The notes under the pieces were generated by a model. That model saw only the letters and a list, made by a program, of their open reading frames with translations. It searched no databases and was not told the origin of the DNA. A program made the position numbers and the translations under genes. A stretch of 19,993 bases of DNA from WJMT01 sp964445575 (GTDB lineage Bacteria > Acidobacteriota > Aminicenantia > Aminicenantales > Aminicenantaceae): contig CAYULB010000038.1 in assembly GCA_964445575.1 (NCBI GenBank), positions 1 to 19,993 on the forward strand, given 5' to 3'. Each line of letters starts with the position of its first letter. Within the stretch, counting starts at the first letter, position 1. This document shows positions 1 through 6,537 of the stretch, piece by piece.

Positions 1-58
1 GCTGAAAATAAATTAATAATGAAAACATCGACATTTTTTTATGAATAGGTCAGGTAAA
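1..58 (+). repeat. Dispersed AT-rich repeat, copy A (right end only)
   Basis: This copy matches 12817-12874 on the same strand and the reverse complement of 11164-11208. Over the 45-bp core (14-58 here) I count only about three substitutions plus a small shift near the end. The core reads as AAAACATCGxCATTTTTTT, then ATGAATAG, then TCAGG. The window edge cuts the element on its left, so its full length is unknown. It ends exactly at the start codon of the next gene and supplies that gene's upstream region. Confidence 0.75.
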
Positions 59-59
59 A

Positions 60-251
60 ATGGGTAAAGCTAAAATCAAACTTGATAGAGAATTATTTAA
101 AAAGGTAAAAAAGTTTGCCTCTATGTCAGGATATTCTTCTCCTGAAGAATTTGTAATTCACTGTCTGGAGAAAGAAATCGCTCAGCTTGAAGAATCTGGC
201 TCTGAAGAGGAAATCAAAAAGAAACTCAAAGGATTGGGCTATATTTCTTAA
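60..251 (+). CDS. Small ribbon-helix-helix-like protein of unknown function
   Basis: This is a 63-residue, highly charged protein. The N-terminal strand-like segment (KAKIKLDRELFKKVKKFA) is followed by 'GYSSPEEFVIHCLEKEI'. This is the layout of small ribbon-helix-helix DNA-binding proteins: a basic beta strand, then a helix, a 'GYSS' turn and a second helix. The acidic/basic tail ends in 'KKLKGLGYIS'. I recall 'L+xLGY' ends on unrelated proteins, including sulfatases, in Acidobacteria-like genomes. The ATG is preceded by a short AGG about five bases upstream, inside the end of a dispersed repeat. The gene is 30 bases upstream of the membrane-protein gene and may be co-transcribed with it. The RHH call is pattern-based inference; a target is not visible. 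Confidence 0.6.
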   Translation: MGKAKIKLDRELFKKVKKFASMSGYSSPEEFVIHCLEKEIAQLEESGSEEEIKKKLKGLGYIS

Positions 252-281
252 AAAGTAAAAAAAGTTGAACAAAGAGTAAGA

Positions 282-1112
282 ATGATAAGCATTTTCAATT
301 CTGTGCTGAACAAGATATTTGAAATCATATTTTTTCCTTTTCAGAATATAAATCCCTGGTTTGGCATGATTTTTATTTCTCTTGCCACCGGCCTGTTCAT
401 GCTTTTTATTTTTAAATTGACTTCAAACCAAGAAGGAATCAAACAAACAAAAAATAAGATCAAAGCTCATCTCCTGGAGCTGAGACTGTATAAAGATGAC
501 CTGGGTGCTTCCTTCAAAGCTCAGGGAAACATCCTTGTTTCAAACTTTAAATACATAAAGTACTCTATCAAACCATTATTGGTCATGATCATTCCTGTGA
601 TTCTGATCCTTATCCACTCAAACTTTTGGTTTGCCTATGATTCTTTGGCACTAAAGGAGAAAGCACTCTTAAAAATAACCTTATCAGAAGGACATGTTCC
701 CACAGAATCTGATATTCAAATAAACAGCAACGATGCGGTAAAAATTGACACCCCTCCCCTGAGAATCAATGAAACCAATGAAATAAACTGGCGTATACTG
801 CCCTTAAAAAAAGGAGTCCATGAAATAAAAATAAAAGCTGGCCAGAACACAGTCACCAAAAAAGTCACAGTCAATCAAAAACCTTTGACCAAAATATCCC
901 CCATCAAACAGAAAAAAAGATTGATCGATCAGATCTTATATCCCGCGGAAAAACCCTTGGAAAAAAATTCGCCAGTAAAATCTATAGAAGTAACCTATCC
1001 CTCTTCAGGTTTTACTGTCTTGGGACAAAGAATACACTGGATCATTGTATTCTTTGTTCTCTCTATTATATTCGGTTTTTCTTTCAAAGGGCTTTTCGGA
1101 GTGGAAATCTAA
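282..1112 (+). CDS. Three-TM membrane protein, EMC3/YidC-superfamily-like
   Basis: The 276-residue protein has likely membrane spans at about residues 26-46, 97-117 and 251-270. Between the first two lies a basic, helical cytoplasmic hairpin ('SNQEGIKQTKNKIKAHLLEL' and on to about 90). This recalls the charged hairpin after TM1 in EMC3/DUF106 and YidC-type insertases. Residues about 125-240 look beta-rich and soluble, with repeated 'EIKIKAGQNTVTKKVTV'-type strands, and probably sit outside the cytoplasm before the last TM. The protein is not a canonical YidC: it lacks the five-TM core, and the soluble domain is unusual. It follows the RHH-like gene in the same direction and ends three bases from the convergent nitroreductase gene. 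The superfamily link is inference from topology and the N-terminal pattern; the role is unknown. Confidence 0.7.
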   Translation: MISIFNSVLNKIFEIIFFPFQNINPWFGMIFISLATGLFMLFIFKLTSNQEGIKQTKNKIKAHLLELRLYKDDLGASFKAQGNILVSNFKYIKYSIKPLLVMIIPVILILIHSNFWFAYDSLALKEKALLKITLSEGHVPTESDIQINSNDAVKIDTPPLRINETNEINWRILPLKKGVHEIKIKAGQNTVTKKVTVNQKPLTKISPIKQKKRLIDQILYPAEKPLEKNSPVKSIEVTYPSSGFTVLGQRIHWIIVFFVLSIIFGFSFKGLFGVEI

Positions 1113-1115
1113 TCT

Positions 1116-1691
1116 TTATTCAAGCATATTAAACCAGGCTATTTCTTCAATGCTTTTTCTTTTTCTCTCTCTGGATGGCTTTTTATCATAATAACCCATG
1201 GCTAAAAGAGCCACAATCCTATACTTCCTGGGGATATTGAAAAATTTTCTTGTTTTCCGGGTGCTGAACCATCCCATCCAGCAGGTCCCGATTCCTAATT
1301 CTTCGGCTTGAAGAACCAGGTGCTCTCCTGAAATGCCAATATCGATCAGATGAAAGTGAATATTTTGTATCTCCTTCCCAATCCGGTGAGTGACCACATT
1401 TAATTTTGCCATAACCAGTATCAAGACCGGAGCTTTTTTCGCAAATTTAGAAACAGAATAAATCCCAGAAAAAGCCTTATCAGCAAATCTGTCTTTAATC
1501 TCAGGGTCATCAATGACCAGATATCTCCAGGGCTGAGCATTTTCAGCAGAGGGGGCCAGGCGGGCTGCTTCCAAGCATTTTAACACATCCTTTCTATCCA
1601 ATCTTTTCTCATTAAACCTTCTTATGCTTTTCCTCTGAGAAACAAGCTGCAGAAAAGAAGTCTTCTTTCCCAAACCACTGCTTTTTTCCAT
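1116..1691 (-). CDS. Nitroreductase-family FMN oxidoreductase
   Basis: This 191-residue protein belongs to the nitroreductase superfamily, which are homodimeric cytoplasmic FMN enzymes using NAD(P)H. The N-terminal FMN-phosphate motif 'QRKSIRRFNEKRL' is at about residues 19-31. It is followed by the 'LAPSAENAQPWRYLVIDD' segment (45-62), which contacts flavin. 'EELGIGTCWMGWF' (about 130-142) and the C-terminal 'LLAMGYYDKKPSRERK' (162-177) are also typical. The length is usual for the short single-domain members. An AAGGAG lies nine bases before the ATG and supports the start. The substrate cannot be read from the sequence; nitroaromatics, quinones or a specialised reaction are all possible. 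Confidence 0.92.
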   Translation of the reverse strand: MEKSSGLGKKTSFLQLVSQRKSIRRFNEKRLDRKDVLKCLEAARLAPSAENAQPWRYLVIDDPEIKDRFADKAFSGIYSVSKFAKKAPVLILVMAKLNVVTHRIGKEIQNIHFHLIDIGISGEHLVLQAEELGIGTCWMGWFSTRKTRKFFNIPRKYRIVALLAMGYYDKKPSRERKRKSIEEIAWFNMLE

Positions 1692-1719
1692 GAACCATCA
1701 CTCCTTAAAGAATTATTCT

Positions 1720-1749
1720 ATTTTACTCGAAAAAGAAACCATCAGACAA
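1720..1749 (-). promoter_or_regulatory. Possible sigma-70 promoter for the nitroreductase gene
   Basis: Read on the minus strand, TTGTCT (-35) is followed by 18 bases and then TAAAAT (-10), just upstream of the AAGGAG and ATG of the nitroreductase gene. The -10 is 5/6 and the -35 is 4/6 to consensus. In AT-rich DNA such matches arise by chance, so this is a weak call. Confidence 0.35.
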
Positions 1750-1772
1750 GTCCTATGAAATTCTAGAGAAAA

Positions 1773-1785
1773 ATTTGTAACAAAT
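1773..1785. promoter_or_regulatory. 13-bp perfect palindrome between divergent promoters
   Basis: ATTTGT-A-ACAAAT is a perfect inverted repeat with one central base. It sits between the divergent nitroreductase and lipoprotein genes, two bases from the proposed -35 of the lipoprotein promoter. Its position suits a regulator site shared by both genes, but no regulator is encoded nearby. Confidence 0.25.
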
Positions 1786-1787
1786 CC

Positions 1788-1817
1788 TTGCTATTTTTAT
1801 CTTCTTTTTGATATAGT
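1788..1817 (+). promoter_or_regulatory. Possible sigma-70 promoter for the lipoprotein gene
   Basis: TTGCTA, 18 bases, then TATAGT. It lies about 48 bases upstream of the lipoprotein ATG, which has its own AAGGAG six bases away. Plausible by match and position only. Confidence 0.35.
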
Positions 1818-1865
1818 CTATTATGATTTTGAGGGAAACTAACATCCCGAATTAAGGAGAATAAA

Positions 1866-2855
1866 ATGAGAAAAAAAATTGCTTTAAGTCTGGCCATAAG
1901 TTTAATCCTATTCTCGTTTATTTCATGCGAAAAAAAGATCACCCCCCCTAAGGCAGGAACCGCTGCTCCTACAGATATGCTTAATCTCCTCCCCGCGGAT
2001 TCCCAAGGCGTTCTGTTTGCTAACATTCATCAAGCCATGTCCTTAGAAATGATCACTCAATCTATTGGAAAACATAAAAGCGCCAAAAAGTATTTTGAAT
2101 TTATTGAAAAAACCGGAATCGACCCGAAAGAAGATATTTATTACCTTGCTGTTTCCATAGCGGCAAAAGATCCTGATGCCGTTCAAAAAGTTGCGGCTGT
2201 AGTCAATCTTAAATACAACAGGGATTCTCTTCTTGAATTCATAAAAACTCAAACTCAAGAAGAGAAAGAACAAGAGTTTACAGAAACAGATTATAATGGC
2301 TACACCATCTACACCATGGAAGAAGACGGAGAAGAAAGAGGATTTGCTTTTTTGGATGACTCCAATATAGTGGCAGGGAATTTAAGCGGCATTCAATCTG
2401 TTTTAGACATAGTGAATAATCAAGGAGAGAATATATTCAAAAACGAAAAGCTATCTTCCCTCTTAAAAGAAACCAATAAAGAAACGCTTTTCTGGGGTTC
2501 TTTTATAGTCCCTCAAGAAGCTGTGGAAGAAGCTTCCATAAAAAACCCCATGTTCCAAAACTTAAAATCAGTCAGCGGAGTGATAGTGAATTTTGATTAT
2601 AAAGACAAATCTTTTCTTTTTGATGTGAACATGAAAAGCTCTGACCCAGAGAAAAACGAGCAGCTTGCTAAGGCTCTCAATGGAATCATCGGTTTTGCTT
2701 CCATGTCTGCCCAGGAAAAACCAGAACTGGGAGAACTTGTAAACAAAATCCAGGTGACTCCTGGCCAGGATAATGTCAAAGTTTCAGCGGATATTCCCGA
2801 AGAACTGATCCAAAGAATATCCGAGCTGTCCCAACAAGAAGAAACCGAAAAATAA
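1866..2855 (+). CDS. Lipoprotein of unknown function
   Basis: The 329-residue protein begins with a clear lipoprotein signal peptide: basic 'MRKK', a hydrophobic stretch, and the lipobox 'FISC' with the acylated Cys at residue 21. Residues 24-33 are a Lys/Pro-rich tether. The mature part opens with 'LLPADSQGVLFANIHQ', a pattern I associate with DUF3352-like periplasmic proteins ('P.da.gvl.vn'). Alternating strand/helix blocks follow, and the tail is rich in Glu and Gln. No catalytic motif is visible. AAGGAG six bases upstream of the ATG supports the start. The gene stands alone between a divergent nitroreductase gene and a convergent ABC operon, separated from the latter by a strong hairpin. 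The family assignment is tentative. Confidence 0.85.
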   Translation: MRKKIALSLAISLILFSFISCEKKITPPKAGTAAPTDMLNLLPADSQGVLFANIHQAMSLEMITQSIGKHKSAKKYFEFIEKTGIDPKEDIYYLAVSIAAKDPDAVQKVAAVVNLKYNRDSLLEFIKTQTQEEKEQEFTETDYNGYTIYTMEEDGEERGFAFLDDSNIVAGNLSGIQSVLDIVNNQGENIFKNEKLSSLLKETNKETLFWGSFIVPQEAVEEASIKNPMFQNLKSVSGVIVNFDYKDKSFLFDVNMKSSDPEKNEQLAKALNGIIGFASMSAQEKPELGELVNKIQVTPGQDNVKVSADIPEELIQRISELSQQEETEK

Positions 2856-2858
2856 TCT

Positions 2859-2900
2859 GAAATTCAGGTGTGGCTGTCGCTCCAGCCACACCTGAATTTC
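2859..2900. terminator. Bidirectional hairpin terminator
   Basis: The stem is an 18-bp perfect inverted repeat, 2859-2876 pairing with 2883-2900, with a six-base loop (TCGCTC). The loop-proximal half is GC-rich (CAGGTGTGGCTG) and the outer half is A/T, so T-rich arms flank the stem on both strands. It begins a few bases after the lipoprotein stop codon and lies 26 bases beyond the last gene of the convergent ABC operon, so it can end transcription from both sides. Confidence 0.9.
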
Positions 2901-2925
2901 ATTATACTTTATGAATGACCAGGAT

Positions 2926-3744
2926 TTATTCTTCGAGGATATATTCCTTAAAATTAAACACCAGACAAGCCAATCCAAGAAAAAAAGCTGTGATTAAAAA
3001 AAGCATTACCACAGATAAAAGAGGTGGAGTAGGCTCAAGGCGGAAGAGGAGAAACGAAAATCTCCCCTGAGGAGGAGAAGGAAGCAAAGACTTTAAGTAA
3101 TGGACTACTGCGAACCGCTGAGTAGAACCCGGAAAATACTGAATAACGTTTTCCCACCCAAAACTAAAAATCAGCCCAAACATAATGGACCGCTTGAGAA
3201 AAGTTCCAATAAAAGTGAATAATGAAGTATAACAGATAAGCCCCAGAATCAACACAGCCGTATCCCTGAAAAGGATTTTATAAAGAGAAAAATCACCCAA
3301 TTGATTTAAATTCAATATAAAGAAGCATAGGAACACTCCTACCACGGTCATAAAAACAGCAAGAAGAGTGTAAGCTGCGTATTTCCCAAGAATAAAAGAA
3401 GCTTTGGATATAGGGCGGGTGTTTAAATAAGGAAGAGTCCTGCCTTCTAGTTCTTCAGAACACACTGAAGTCCCAAAAAATAGCGCCAGTATCAGAATAA
3501 TAAACTGAAGGTAAAAGGTCATAATGATGTTGGAAAAGACGTAGATCCCGGATAAAGAAGTTCGGATGGAGAAAATTTGCCCGAATTTAACGAGAAACGC
3601 CATCCCAACCGGAATAAAGCTCAGCAGATAAAAAACCTTGGTCTTTTTTGATTTGCGTCCTAACAGAAAGAAAAAAGAAAATACATTCCCGAATGAAGAC
3701 CAAAAGGTCCACTCTTTCTCTTTACCTTTTCTCTTTTCCTTCAT
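2926..3744 (-). CDS. ABC-2 type transporter permease (second of pair)
   Basis: This 272-residue integral membrane protein has about six hydrophobic spans. The first part is basic and cytoplasmic ('LGRKSKKTKVFY'). The motif 'SEELEGRTLPYLNTRPISKA' in the loop after TM2 is typical of ABC-2 permeases, where a short amphipathic segment precedes 'RP(I/L)s+..yilGK'. It starts one base after the stop of its partner ATPase gene, so the two are translationally linked. The 5547-4669 permease shows the same order of motifs ('LRYNSLQLYFSRPIRKKDYF'; C-terminal span followed by a short basic/acidic tail), which indicates a paralogue. Expected role: the membrane half of an exporter. The substrate is unknown; drugs, peptides, lipids or polysaccharide are all possible. 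Confidence 0.88.
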   Translation of the reverse strand: MKEKRKGKEKEWTFWSSFGNVFSFFFLLGRKSKKTKVFYLLSFIPVGMAFLVKFGQIFSIRTSLSGIYVFSNIIMTFYLQFIILILALFFGTSVCSEELEGRTLPYLNTRPISKASFILGKYAAYTLLAVFMTVVGVFLCFFILNLNQLGDFSLYKILFRDTAVLILGLICYTSLFTFIGTFLKRSIMFGLIFSFGWENVIQYFPGSTQRFAVVHYLKSLLPSPPQGRFSFLLFRLEPTPPLLSVVMLFLITAFFLGLACLVFNFKEYILEE

Positions 3745-3745
3745 T

Positions 3746-4672
3746 TCATTCTCCGATCAGATAATCAAAAACAGCCTGGAGATTGTCATCGGGTGAGGTG
3801 ATCTCCTTTACTTCAATATTCTCCTCAATAAAAACAGAGGGCAACCGAGTAAAAAACTTATCCCGGTCATTTGTCTTGACCATGAAGGTGTCTTTTTCTG
3901 CAGAAAAATCAATATTCAGGATGTAGTCCTGGTCCACAAATCGAGAAGCCACTTTCCTTGGATCGCTGCATTTAACGGATATCATATGAGGGTGAGTATC
4001 AATAAGGTCCCTTATGTAGTGAATATCTCCCTGGGCAAATATCTTTCCTTGATGGATAAGAATGATATTGTTGGTCATGGCTTCGATTTCAGGAAGCACA
4101 TGACTTGAAACCAGGATGGTCTTTCCCTCATCCCTGTAAGACTTGATAAGCCTAATTATTTTTCTCCTTCCCAGAGGGTCCATCCCATTTAAAGGCTCAT
4201 CCAGAATCAAAATCTCTGGATCATGCGCAATTGCCTGAGCGAATTTCAATCTCTGCCTCATTCCTCTGCTGTAAGTTTTGATTCTTCGGTGCTGGTTCTT
4301 TTCAAGGTCAACAATACTCAAAGCTTTTTGAGCCCTGCTTTCAACCTCTAAGGAGGAACAGTTTTGCAGTTTTAAAAGCCCGGCAATGAATTCCCATCCT
4401 GTCATCTCTTCATAAAAAGAATCCCCTTCAGGACAAAACCCGATTTTTGAGAAAAGCCTGGGATTGTTTCTCACTTTCTCTCCCTTTATCCGGACACTGC
4501 CTATATTGGCTTTGAGCTGCCCGGTCAGCAGCTTTAAAAAAGTTGACTTTCCCGCTCCATTCGGCCCCAGCAGTCCTGTGATCCCGGCATCTATACTCAA
4601 GGTCACATCACTCAATCCAAGGATATTTCCATACCATTTGGAAAGATTCTCAGTTTTTATGACTTCTCTCAT
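3746..4672 (-). CDS. ABC transporter ATP-binding protein (second of pair)
   Basis: The 308-residue cytoplasmic ATPase shows all nucleotide-binding motifs: Walker A 'GPNGAGKST' (36-44), signature 'YSRGMRQR' (134-141), Walker B 'ILILDEP' (154-160) and the H-loop His at 191. The D-loop reads 'LNGMD' instead of the usual 'SGLD', a conservative variation. Residues from about 215 on form a divergent C-terminal extension typical of DrrA/CcmA-like export ATPases. Its ATG overlaps the stop of the upstream permease gene by four bases (4669-4672), and the next permease follows one base after its stop. It presumably powers the 3744-2926 permease. Confidence 0.95.
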   Translation of the reverse strand: MREVIKTENLSKWYGNILGLSDVTLSIDAGITGLLGPNGAGKSTFLKLLTGQLKANIGSVRIKGEKVRNNPRLFSKIGFCPEGDSFYEEMTGWEFIAGLLKLQNCSSLEVESRAQKALSIVDLEKNQHRRIKTYSRGMRQRLKFAQAIAHDPEILILDEPLNGMDPLGRRKIIRLIKSYRDEGKTILVSSHVLPEIEAMTNNIILIHQGKIFAQGDIHYIRDLIDTHPHMISVKCSDPRKVASRFVDQDYILNIDFSAEKDTFMVKTNDRDKFFTRLPSVFIEENIEVKEITSPDDNLQAVFDYLIGE

Positions 4673-5547
4673 TTAGAGACCTCGACACCTCTTACTTTTT
4701 TGTTCAGTACAAATCCGGCCAGTCCACATAAAAATAACAGCACCATGAGAGAATAAATCCAGGGCACTCCGTAGGGAAGCCTCTGCCCAAAAAAGGCAGC
4801 TCCTACCTGCTTGATATCCGCTTTAACAGAAATCAGGGAAAAATATTCGCTCCCGAAGATACCTTTAAGAATCCCGTAAAGGATATCTGAAAATATGTAG
4901 ATTCCAAATATCAAGATAGAGACATATCTCCTGTTTTTACTGGTAGAGGAAATGAATAAAGTATAAAAAGCAAAAAAACATGTAAGAAAAAAAGAATAGC
5001 CTAAAACCGACACAATTAGCCAGGGATAATCTCCTGCGAATTTAAAACTCCCGGAAAACAAAAGCTTCATCAGTATAAAAACAATCCCTGGGATAAGGGT
5101 GAGCAGAAACAAAAAGAAAGCGATCACAGAGGCTTTCCCTATAAAATAATCTTTCTTCCTTATAGGTCTTGAAAAATAGAGCTGGAGGGAATTGTATCGT
5201 AGGTCATCGGAAATAAGCCCGGCCCCGCAGAAAACCAGAATCAAAACGATCATAAAAAGCAGAAAGTCGTTGGTAAAATAAGAATGAAAATAACCAGGAT
5301 TTATTTTAAGGAAAGGAACGGCCTGGGACTTATCAACCAAAAAAGCGAAATCTTCCAATCTCTCAGAAATATAGATTCCTACTAAAAACACTACAGCGGG
5401 TATAAGGGTAAGAAAAAAAGTAAATTTAAAAAACTTTTTCTTAAAAGCCAGCTTGATTCCATTCTTAGTAATGGGTGCCCATGGATACTTGGACTTTCTC
5501 AGCTCTCCTTCCCAGTGTGTGTATCCCTTTTGCTTAATGGACATCAC
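4669..5547 (-). CDS. ABC-2 type transporter permease (first of pair)
   Basis: This is a 292-residue membrane protein with about six spans. The N-terminal cytoplasmic part contains 'GYTHWEGELRKSKYPWAPIT', a 'Y..WeG' segment I recall from ABC-2 permeases encoded beside DrrA-like ATPases in Acidobacteria and similar groups. It is followed by 'IKLAFKKKFFKFTFF' leading into TM1. The loop 'SDDLRYNSLQLYFSRPIRKK' is the family's conserved amphipathic segment before TM3. The first ATG overlaps the stop of the upstream ATPase gene by four bases (ATGA), and the gene itself overlaps the following ATPase gene in the same way. It forms a transporter with the 6455-5544 ATPase. Substrate unknown. Confidence 0.9.
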   Translation of the reverse strand: MMSIKQKGYTHWEGELRKSKYPWAPITKNGIKLAFKKKFFKFTFFLTLIPAVVFLVGIYISERLEDFAFLVDKSQAVPFLKINPGYFHSYFTNDFLLFMIVLILVFCGAGLISDDLRYNSLQLYFSRPIRKKDYFIGKASVIAFFLFLLTLIPGIVFILMKLLFSGSFKFAGDYPWLIVSVLGYSFFLTCFFAFYTLFISSTSKNRRYVSILIFGIYIFSDILYGILKGIFGSEYFSLISVKADIKQVGAAFFGQRLPYGVPWIYSLMVLLFLCGLAGFVLNKKVRGVEVSK

Positions 5548-6455
5548 TCAGCTCCCACAGCTTTTGCAAACAAATCCTCAAGAGAGGTTTGGCTTTTGAC
5601 AAAATGCCTGATCTGTACTTTCTCTTCCGCTGCCAGTTTAAATATTTCCAGATGATTTTTATCCGGAGGCATATATATCTTAATAACCTTATCTTCTGCC
5701 ATTTCCACCCTTAATCCCATTTGTTTTAACTTTTTAAAAAATTCTTTATCATCTCCATGAGTCCTTATCTCATAGAGACTGTACCTTATCTGTTTTAATT
5801 CCGTAATACTTCCTTGTGAAGCCATTTTCCCTTCTGAAAGAATGACCACATGAGAGCAGGAGCTTTCAATATCAGGAAGGATGTGAGAAGAAATCAATAC
5901 ATTTATATCTTTTTTTGAAGATATATCCAGAATAAGCTCTAAAATTTCCTTTCTTCCGGTTGGGTCTAAACCACTGGTAGGCTCATCTAGGAAGATCAAT
6001 TTGGGATCATGGACAATAGCCTGGGCCAATTTGAGTCTTTGCTTCATGCCGCTGGAATAGGTCTCTACTTTTCTATAACGGCTTTCTTCCAATCCTACAT
6101 AGAAGAGAACCTCATGAGCTCTCTTCATAGCTTCCTGTTTGGGCATCCCTGAGAGTTCTCCCAGGAAAGAAGTGAAAGAAACCCCATCCATTCCTGGAAT
6201 GAAGCAGTCATCTTCGGGCATATATCCCGCGTATCTTCTGATTTCTGTTTGTTGGTTTTCTATATCATATCCCAGCACATGTCCGCTCCCTTTATCAGGA
6301 GGGAGAAAACCCAGCATAATGCGTATAAGTGTGCTTTTGCCGGCCCCATTAGGCCCTAACAGGCCAATCGCCCCTTCAGGAAGCTTCATGTCCACATTGT
6401 CAAGAGCAAGGACCTTCCCATAACTGAAAGTAAGATTTTTAACTTCAGCAATCAT
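5544..6455 (-). CDS. ABC transporter ATP-binding protein (first of pair)
   Basis: A 303-residue ATPase with Walker A 'GPNGAGKST' (34-42), signature 'YSSGMKQR' (133-140), Walker B 'LIFLDEP' (153-159), D-loop 'TSGLD' (160-164) and the H-loop His at 191. The C-terminal third (about 210-303) is the variable extension seen in DrrA/CcmA-type exporters. It heads a four-gene operon with ATGA overlaps at its end. No convincing Shine-Dalgarno precedes the ATG; the leader is AT-rich ('TTTTTTAAACA'). Together with its neighbours this is ATPase-permease repeated twice, most simply a duplicated cassette that may form two exporters or one mixed complex. Confidence 0.95.
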   Translation of the reverse strand: MIAEVKNLTFSYGKVLALDNVDMKLPEGAIGLLGPNGAGKSTLIRIMLGFLPPDKGSGHVLGYDIENQQTEIRRYAGYMPEDDCFIPGMDGVSFTSFLGELSGMPKQEAMKRAHEVLFYVGLEESRYRKVETYSSGMKQRLKLAQAIVHDPKLIFLDEPTSGLDPTGRKEILELILDISSKKDINVLISSHILPDIESSCSHVVILSEGKMASQGSITELKQIRYSLYEIRTHGDDKEFFKKLKQMGLRVEMAEDKVIKIYMPPDKNHLEIFKLAAEEKVQIRHFVKSQTSLEDLFAKAVGAE

Positions 6456-6483
6456 TGTTTAAAAATTCTATCTTTTTTTCTAT

Positions 6484-6512
6484 AATATATAATACGAAAT
6501 TCACATTGGAAA
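6484..6512 (-). promoter_or_regulatory. Possible promoter for the ABC operon
   Basis: On the minus strand, TTTCCA, 17 bases, then TATATT, inside the 82-base gap between gpmI and the first ABC gene. The -35 matches at 4/6 and the -10 at 5/6. No hairpin terminator is visible in the gap, so read-through from gpmI is an alternative. Confidence 0.4.
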
Positions 6513-6537
6513 GTTCTCACACCTGAGACATTTCTAT

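Noticed and set aside
1763..2026. 87-codon minus-strand frame overlapping the lipoprotein start
   Set aside because: It is antisense to a signal peptide with a clear ribosome-binding site and has no recognisable features.
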